NCBI GenBank assembly: GCA_002479655.1
Contig: DLOQ01000073.1
Span: 3,972 to 9,991 of the forward strand
Length of the DNA stretch: 6,020 bases
Source of the DNA: Lachnospiraceae bacterium UBA7480
Lineage (GTDB): Bacteria > Bacillota > Clostridia > Lachnospirales > Lachnospiraceae
Direction of reading: 5' to 3'
Below, piece after piece: positions 1-4,396 of the stretch. The notes under the pieces were generated by a model. It was not told the origin of the DNA. It saw nothing but the letters and a program-made list of their open reading frames with translations, and did no database searches. The position numbers and the translations under genes are program-made. Position 1 is the stretch's first letter. Every line of letters begins with the position of its first letter.

Positions 1-2
1 TC

Positions 3-668
3 GGCAGCTACCGCAATCAGTGGGATGTGAATGCATTTACGGAGGAGGAGCGGAAATTTTATGAATATATGAAAAATCATCCCGATATCAATTTTGAAGC
101 TGGTTACCGGCAGTATTTAAAAGAAAATATGCCTTATGAATATGAAGAGGACGATATACGGACCGGTCTGGAATCGGTGAAAAATGCCTGCCGTGCGGTG
201 ACGTCCTATTATCGTGATGCCGTCATTGAGACGTTGATTGCCGCGGGCATCCATGTGCATGTCTATGGCGACAGCTGGCAGGGCTTTCATTCGGTGCATG
301 AAGCGTATTTGTCCCGTCATCCTGAAGTATCAGTGGAGGAATCCTTGGAGGTGCTTGGTCATGCAAAGATCGGTCTGAATATCATGACATGGCATAAGGC
401 AGGCATGACAGAGCGTATCGCCAATATCATGCTGTCCGGCGCAGTATGCCTTTCGGATGAATCCGACTATCTGAGAGAGCATTATACGGATGGGGAAGAG
501 ATGCTCCTGTTTAGGCTTTCAGAGCTTTCCGCCCTGCCGCAGAAGGTTTTGGAACTCCTGCGGGACGAAAATCTTCGCCGGCAAATGGCGGTAAAGGCGT
601 ATGAGCGCGCAAGGAAGGAGCATACATGGAGAAAACGTGCGGAGGAGTTTCTTGCCTTACAAGGATAG
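3..668 (+). CDS. GT-B glycosyltransferase, C-terminal part (5' end outside window)
   Basis: This is the last 221 codons of a glycosyltransferase; the frame is open to the left edge and already reads G-S-Y-R-N before the first possible start codon. It resembles the C-terminal, sugar-nucleotide-binding half of GT-B enzymes of the 'glycosyl transferases group 1' type (Glyco_trans_1_2, CgeB/DUF3880-like proteins). Visible support is a beta-strand ending H-V-Y-G-D, then 'E-V-L-G-H-A-K-I-G-L-N' and 'T-E-R-I-A-N-I-M-L-S-G-A-V', where the Glu at 411-413 sits at the position that typically contacts the nucleotide sugar, and finally a basic helical tail (H-T-W-R-K-R-A-E-E-F-L) usual for the end of this domain. 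No signal peptide or membrane segment is seen, so it is probably cytosolic or membrane-associated and makes a surface polysaccharide or glycoconjugate. Donor and acceptor cannot be told. The 231-nt gap and new promoter after it argue that it is not part of the mannan operon. Confidence 0.82.
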   Translation, partial: GSYRNQWDVNAFTEEERKFYEYMKNHPDINFEAGYRQYLKENMPYEYEEDDIRTGLESVKNACRAVTSYYRDAVIETLIAAGIHVHVYGDSWQGFHSVHEAYLSRHPEVSVEESLEVLGHAKIGLNIMTWHKAGMTERIANIMLSGAVCLSDESDYLREHYTDGEEMLLFRLSELSALPQKVLELLRDENLRRQMAVKAYERARKEHTWRKRAEEFLALQG

Positions 669-801
669 CAGATTAAAAATTTTTCAATGCAAATTGGTGA
701 TGCTGCGACAGGGGGATTTTATGTAAATTGTCATACTGAACAAATAAAAGTTCGTTAAATTGGTTTGTATTCACAAAATTAACCGGGAAGTCATTTTCTG
801 T

Positions 802-830
802 TTGACACTAATTTGTTAAAAAATTATAAT
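802..830 (+). promoter_or_regulatory. Sigma-A promoter of the mannan locus
   Basis: TTGACA at 802-807 and TATAAT at 825-830 are both perfect matches to the housekeeping sigma consensus and are separated by exactly 17 nt. Transcription would start near 836-838 and give a leader of about 63 nt before the phosphorylase start at 900. Such a strong core promoter would need a repressor to be conditional, and an operator-like palindrome lies just downstream. No extended -10 TG is present. Confidence 0.85.
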
Positions 831-839
831 TTAATTATG

Positions 840-853
840 GGTTAACGATAACC
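840..853 (+). promoter_or_regulatory. Operator-like palindrome, LacI/GalR type (putative)
   Basis: GGTTAACGATAACC is a 14-bp palindrome centred on a CpG step (between 846 and 847). Six of the seven symmetric pairs match; only the A845/A848 pair fails. Even length and a central CG are typical of LacI/GalR-family operators. The site would cover roughly +3 to +17 of the transcript, a usual position for repression. It fits the CcpA cre consensus poorly, with mismatches at three positions, so a local sugar repressor is more likely than global catabolite control. No repressor gene is in the window. Confidence 0.5.
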
Positions 854-885
854 TAACAACTAAAAATTCAGATATATTATCTTTT

Positions 886-892
886 AAGGAGG
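886..892 (+). promoter_or_regulatory. Strong ribosome binding site for the GH130 gene
   Basis: AAGGAGG, 7 nt before the ATG at 900. This near-perfect anti-16S match fixes the start of the phosphorylase and predicts high translation. Confidence 0.9.
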
Positions 893-899
893 AATCCCC

Positions 900-1925
900 A
901 TGTCCAACGTAAATTTTATTAATGTATCGTCACTGCCTAATATTCCCTGGCAGGAGAAGCCGGAAGGGATTAAGGGCGCTCCTGTATGGAGATATACGGA
1001 AAACCCTATTATCGACAGAAATCCGGTAGAGGGTGTTGCAAGGATCTTTAACAGCGCGGTTATGCCGTATGAGGATGGATTTATCGGAGTGTTCCGTGGC
1101 GAGCAGACCAACGGTATCCCTTACATATATCTTGGAAGAAGCAAGGATGCGATTCATTGGGATTTTGACAAAGAGAAGATTCCGTTTGAGGATGAGGATG
1201 GCAAGCCGTTTATGCCGGTCTATGCTTACGATCCCCGTCTGGTAAAGGTGGAGGACACCTATTATATCATCTGGTGCGGCGATTTTTACGGCGCGGCGAT
1301 CGGTATGGCAAAGACGACAGACTTTAAAAAATTTGTCCGTATTGAGAATCCGTTTTTGCCGTTTAATCGTAATGCCGTACTGTTTCCCAGAAAAATCAAC
1401 GGTAACTTCGTGCTGTTTTCCAGACCTTCCGACAGCGGTCATACTCCGTTCGGCGATGTATTTATTTCCGAAAGCCCGGATCTTGTGTATTGGGGCAGAC
1501 ATCGTCATGTGATGAGCCGCGGCAATGAGTGGTGGGAATCTGTAAAGATTGGCGGCGGCGCAGCCCCCATTGAGACAAGCGAGGGCTGGCTGTTGTTTTA
1601 CCATGGCGTCAGCGGAACCTGTAATGGATTTGTATATTCCATCGGTGGTGCGATACTGGATATTGACAATCCTTCTATCGTTAAATACCGTTGTACGAAC
1701 TTCCTTTTAACGCCGGAGCAGTGGTATGAGGAAAGGGGCTTTGTGCCTAACGTATGTTTCCCCTGCGCTACGCTTCAGGACAATGATACGGGAAGGATCG
1801 CGATTTATTATGGCGCCGCAGACAGTTATGTAGGACTTGCATTTACAAAACTGGATGAGATCGTGGACTATATCAAATCCAACAGCGTGCTGAGCGATAC
1901 CGATAAGGAAATCGGCCGCAGATAA
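900..1925 (+). CDS. GH130 beta-1,4-mannoside (mannooligosaccharide) phosphorylase
   Basis: This 341-residue cytosolic enzyme has no signal peptide. It is expected to cleave terminal beta-1,4-linked mannose with inorganic phosphate, with inversion, releasing alpha-mannose 1-phosphate and a shortened acceptor. The whole length follows the five-bladed propeller GH130 fold and closely resembles subfamily 2 enzymes such as the gut metagenome phosphorylase UhgbMP (comparison from memory). The catalytic Asp is D111 in A-Y-D-P-R, equivalent to Asp104 of UhgbMP. Phosphate ligands are R157 (F-N-R-N), R175 (S-R-P-S-D) and H235 (Y-H-G-V). Further pocket residues are N51/S52, H181 (H-T-P-F-G), Y246, F287 and D308, so the active site looks complete. 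It is the first gene after the strong promoter, followed 138 nt later by a secreted mannanase, which favours dietary beta-mannan oligosaccharides as substrate. Some subfamily 2 members instead act on Man-beta-1,4-GlcNAc from N-glycan cores, and sequence alone does not exclude this. Confidence 0.95.
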   Translation: MSNVNFINVSSLPNIPWQEKPEGIKGAPVWRYTENPIIDRNPVEGVARIFNSAVMPYEDGFIGVFRGEQTNGIPYIYLGRSKDAIHWDFDKEKIPFEDEDGKPFMPVYAYDPRLVKVEDTYYIIWCGDFYGAAIGMAKTTDFKKFVRIENPFLPFNRNAVLFPRKINGNFVLFSRPSDSGHTPFGDVFISESPDLVYWGRHRHVMSRGNEWWESVKIGGGAAPIETSEGWLLFYHGVSGTCNGFVYSIGGAILDIDNPSIVKYRCTNFLLTPEQWYEERGFVPNVCFPCATLQDNDTGRIAIYYGAADSYVGLAFTKLDEIVDYIKSNSVLSDTDKEIGRR

Positions 1926-1979
1926 AAATATTATGTGTTATTTTGTACATTCTGTTTTGTAGATAATGCCCAATAAAAC

Positions 1980-2008
1980 TTGCCAAAGAAGGGAATATAT
2001 AGTAAAAT
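1980..2008 (+). promoter_or_regulatory. Probable internal sigma-A promoter before the mannanase
   Basis: TTGCCA at 1980-1985 and TAAAAT at 2003-2008 each differ from consensus by one base and are spaced by 17 nt. The leader to the mannanase start would be about 50 nt. No intrinsic terminator (GC-rich hairpin plus T run) is seen between 1926 and 2063, so read-through from the upstream promoter is also likely. This would be a second input rather than the only one. The rest of the gap is AT-rich and holds nothing else I can name. Confidence 0.5.
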
Positions 2009-2053
2009 TTTTGTAGAAATACTATGACAGTGATGATTCCGATGTGAAGGGAT

Positions 2054-2057
2054 GGAG
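2054..2057 (+). promoter_or_regulatory. Ribosome binding site deciding the GH26 start
   Basis: GGAG lies 6 nt before a TTG at 2064 and 12 nt before an ATG at 2070. Spacing favours TTG and codon preference favours ATG. An in-frame TAG at 2058-2060 rules out any earlier start. The two options differ by two residues (M-H-) and do not affect the signal peptide. Confidence 0.55.
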
Positions 2058-2063
2058 TAGAAG

Positions 2064-3596
2064 TTGCACATGTCAGATCATAAAAATGTGTTGGTAAAGG
2101 GGATGTGGCTGGCGTTATGTATGGCAGCATTGACTGCATGTACAGCGGCAAAAAAAACGCCGGGATCATCTGACGGGGAGGCAGCAGTGTATTCCTGGGA
2201 GGAAGCGGATGTCTATGAAGCAGAGGATGGCGTATTGTTGGGCGGCGCTTCGGTGGAGAGCGGTACGCAGGGATATAAGGGCACGGGTTATGTGACCGGT
2301 CTTGCAAATGAAGGCGACGGCGTCAGCCTGACCATTACGGTAGCAGAGACGGGATTTTACGACTTGAACTTTATCAGTGCAAGTCAGGGCGGAGATTATA
2401 AAGAAAACTATGTGTTGATTGATGGGGAAAGCGCAGGGACGGTCAGTGTGCAGTCTGGAACATTTACGGATTCTATTCTGCAGCGTGTGTATATGGAAAG
2501 CGGTACGCATGAGATCACGATGACCAAGTACTGGGGATGGATCATGCTGGATCGGGTATTGGTAAAGCAATCTGATGAACTGGCAGCTGATCTTTATCAG
2601 GTATCGCCAAAGCTTGTAAATCCTAATGCAACAGAGAATGCGCAGAGATTGTTCAGTTATATGTGTGATATCTATGGGACACAGATCCTTTCAGGGCAGT
2701 ATTGTGATGACGGTATGTATGGTTTGGAGAATGCCGCTATCTGGAAGGCGACCGGCGGTGAATATCCGGCAGTGCTGGGGCTTGACTTTATCGAGGCATC
2801 ACCTTCCCGTGTTGCGTATGGTTCACAGAATCATGCGACGCAGTATGCCATTGATTATTGGAACGAGGGCGGGATCGTTACCTTCTGCTGGCATTGGAAC
2901 GCGCCGGAGAAGTATATCACCGGACAGTGGTACAGCGCTTTTTATACGGAACATACCAATATCGATCTTGCAAAGATCATGAACGGGGAAGATCAGGAAG
3001 GTTACAACCTTCTGATGAGGGATATCGATGCGATCGCAAAAGAGCTGCAGATATTGCAGGATGCAGGCGTGCCGGTGCTTTGGAGACCACTGCATGAGGC
3101 GTCCGGCGGATGGTTCTGGTGGGGAGCGTCGGGACCGGAGGCTTATAAGAAGCTTTATATTTTGTTATATGATCAATTAACGAATAAATATGGTCTGAAT
3201 AACCTGATCTGGATCTGGAACGGTCAGGACGCGGAATGGTATCCGGGGGATGAATATGTGGATATCATAGGCGAGGATATCTATCCGGGCGAACGCGTAT
3301 ATAGCTCACAGGCAGATATATTTCTGAAAGCGGCGGGCTATACCGAAAGCAATAAGATGATCGTGATGTCGGAAAACGGCTGTCTGTTTGATCCGGCACT
3401 TGCAGAGCGTGACGGCGCAATGTGGGGATTCTTTTGTACATGGCAGGGTGAGTTTGTGTTGAAGAATGAAGCGCTAAATGATCTTTCTGAACGCTACACG
3501 GAAGAAAGTATGGTACGGCAGGTCTATGCGGATGAAAGAGTGATCACGAGATCGGAGCTGCCGGATCTGCTGAACTATCCGATACGGATAAATTAA
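2064..3596 (+). CDS. Surface lipoprotein GH26 endo-beta-1,4-mannanase with N-terminal CBM35-like module
   Basis: This 510-residue secreted enzyme (508 if started at the ATG at 2070) should cut beta-1,4-mannan or glucomannan outside the cell. Residues 1-26 form a lipoprotein signal peptide: a basic start, a hydrophobic core, and the lipobox L-T-A-C with C26 as the lipidated residue. A short Ser/Gly/Glu linker follows. Residues about 50-168 are a jelly-roll binding module of CBM35/CBM6 type, opening with Y-E-A-E-D (E52 and E54 at the usual structural calcium site) and closing with M-L-D-R-V-L-V. Residues about 187-500 are the GH26 barrel. The acid/base is E345 in W-R-P-L-H-E and the nucleophile E437 in S-E-N-G, with W-H-W-N (276-279) and W-I-W-N (383-386) lining the cleft. 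Both catalytic glutamates are present, so it should be active. GH26 is a retaining family dominated by mannanases; a few members act on other beta-glycans, but the phosphorylase next door supports mannan. YesL follows after 20 nt. Confidence 0.93.
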   Translation: MHMSDHKNVLVKGMWLALCMAALTACTAAKKTPGSSDGEAAVYSWEEADVYEAEDGVLLGGASVESGTQGYKGTGYVTGLANEGDGVSLTITVAETGFYDLNFISASQGGDYKENYVLIDGESAGTVSVQSGTFTDSILQRVYMESGTHEITMTKYWGWIMLDRVLVKQSDELAADLYQVSPKLVNPNATENAQRLFSYMCDIYGTQILSGQYCDDGMYGLENAAIWKATGGEYPAVLGLDFIEASPSRVAYGSQNHATQYAIDYWNEGGIVTFCWHWNAPEKYITGQWYSAFYTEHTNIDLAKIMNGEDQEGYNLLMRDIDAIAKELQILQDAGVPVLWRPLHEASGGWFWWGASGPEAYKKLYILLYDQLTNKYGLNNLIWIWNGQDAEWYPGDEYVDIIGEDIYPGERVYSSQADIFLKAAGYTESNKMIVMSENGCLFDPALAERDGAMWGFFCTWQGEFVLKNEALNDLSERYTEESMVRQVYADERVITRSELPDLLNYPIRIN

Positions 3597-3616
3597 TGTG
3601 AGAGGCGCGTTTTTCA

Positions 3617-4303
3617 ATGGAGGAATTTTTCTCATCAGAGGGACCGTTGATCGGATTTCTTCAAAAAATAGGGATATTGATTGTTCTCAGCGTATTGTTC
3701 CTTTTGTGCAGTCTTCCGCTTGTTACGATGGGGGCGGCAGCTTCCGCATTATATTATGCGGTAGCGAAATCCGTCCGCAGGGGGCGGGGATATCCGACCA
3801 AAGAATTTTTCAGGGCCTTTAAAAGAAATCTTAAAAATGGTACAGTCTTAACGGTTATTTTTGGCGGACTCGCGGCATTGATTTTATATAACAGGGAAGT
3901 GCTTTGGCAGGCATCTTCGGGAGAACGAAAGATGCTCTCGGAGATTATGATGGGCAGTCCGGATGGAGGCGTGCTGACATTGTACGTTGTCTATGACGGG
4001 ATGCTGCTTTTTCTGGCGATGCTGACGGTATATCTGTTTCCGGTATTGTCGCGGTTTGCGATGAAGCTTTCGGATATTGTAAAACTTTCCTTTGTGATGT
4101 CGCTTCGATTTTTCTATTTTACTATATTGCTGATGGCAGGAACCGGCATATTGCTTTATCTTCAATGGAAAGTGCTGCCGATACCGACGATACTGCTGCT
4201 GCCCGGCGGATGGACTTATCTATCCTCGTTTCTGCTGGAAAAGGTGATGAGGATATATACATCCGATCCCAGAGATGGAGAAGACGCGTGGTATCTGGAG
4301 TGA
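3617..4303 (+). CDS. YesL/DUF624-family membrane protein
   Basis: This 228-residue integral membrane protein matches the DUF624 (YesL) family in length and layout. A hydrophobic helix at about 16-36 carries the conserved L-C-S-L-P-L-V-T-M-G-A-A family signature. It is followed by a basic cytosolic stretch (K-S-V-R-R-G-R-G, 51-58) with F-F-R-A-F-K-R-N, then hydrophobic segments at about 76-92, 121-143, 163-182 and 189-207. The molecular function of the family is not established. Its members usually sit beside sugar ABC-transporter and glycoside-hydrolase genes in Bacillota, and that is the case here. A role in assembly or function of the oligosaccharide ABC transporter is a guess from context. 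The start ATG at 3617 lies 11 nt after GAGAGG (3600-3605) and 20 nt after the mannanase stop, so the two are almost certainly co-transcribed. Confidence 0.85.
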   Translation: MEEFFSSEGPLIGFLQKIGILIVLSVLFLLCSLPLVTMGAAASALYYAVAKSVRRGRGYPTKEFFRAFKRNLKNGTVLTVIFGGLAALILYNREVLWQASSGERKMLSEIMMGSPDGGVLTLYVVYDGMLLFLAMLTVYLFPVLSRFAMKLSDIVKLSFVMSLRFFYFTILLMAGTGILLYLQWKVLPIPTILLLPGGWTYLSSFLLEKVMRIYTSDPRDGEDAWYLE

Positions 4304-4355
4304 GTACACGAAAGCAAGGATGCAGTAAATATGGCGGAGTCCGTAGATGAAATGG

Positions 4356-4381
4356 CGCAATGTGCGTCTGCCGCGCTTGCG
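4356..4381 (+). other. RNA hairpin immediately upstream of the binding-protein RBS
   Basis: CGCAA (4356-4360) pairs with TTGCG (4377-4381). After a one-base bulge (T4361), GTGCG (4362-4366) pairs with CGCGC (4372-4376) through one G-U wobble, leaving a 5-nt loop. The stem ends at the base before the Shine-Dalgarno. No T run follows, so it is not an intrinsic terminator. It may mark an mRNA processing or stabilising site, or tune translation of the binding protein relative to YesL. The structure is read by eye, without a computed energy. Confidence 0.45.
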
Positions 4382-4388
4382 AAAGGAG
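4382..4388 (+). promoter_or_regulatory. Ribosome binding site for the modular binding protein
   Basis: AAAGGAG lies 8 nt before the ATG at 4397. The same frame is open back to the YesL stop at 4301 and offers ATGs at 4331 (with AAGGA at 4316-4320, 10 nt upstream) and 4352. Starting at 4397 gives a normal signal peptide, whereas the earlier starts add a non-basic extension, so 4397 is preferred. Confidence 0.8.
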
Positions 4389-4396
4389 TGCAGATA

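Noticed and set aside
27..668. GTG at 27 as the true start of the glycosyltransferase
   Set aside because: There is no ribosome binding site before it, and the frame continues to the left edge with sensible residues; the gene is simply truncated by the window.
675..684. AAAAATTTTT after the glycosyltransferase stop as a terminator
   Set aside because: It is self-complementary but has no loop and no GC stem; no convincing intrinsic terminator is visible in 669-800.
840..853. The palindrome as a CcpA catabolite-repression (cre) site
   Set aside because: Three positions disagree with TGWAANCGNTNWCA-type consensus and the outer bases are GG/CC; a dedicated repressor operator is the better reading.
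930..1604. Long open frame of 224 codons on the minus strand inside the phosphorylase gene
   Set aside because: It lies fully antisense to a strongly supported GH130 gene, has no recognisable domain, and is rich in Arg, His and Ile as expected of a shadow frame.
2259..2509. 11-bp direct repeat AGCGGTACGCA at 2259-2269 and 2499-2509
   Set aside because: Both copies encode part of E-S-G-T-(Q/H) in the CBM35-like module; chance codon reuse explains it better than a mobile or regulatory repeat.
1873..2570. Minus-strand open frames over the GH130/GH26 junction and the CBM35 region
   Set aside because: They overlap coding sequence with clear motifs on the plus strand and have Pro/His/Arg-rich, low-plausibility translations.
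2626..3097. Alternative plus- and minus-frame ORFs inside the GH26 domain
   Set aside because: They are out of frame with the catalytic domain, show no independent motif, and are shadows.
4331..4396. In-frame ATG at 4331 as the binding-protein start
   Set aside because: It has a passable AAGGA upstream, but it would place 22 non-basic residues before a well-formed signal peptide, while 4397 has a better ribosome binding site.
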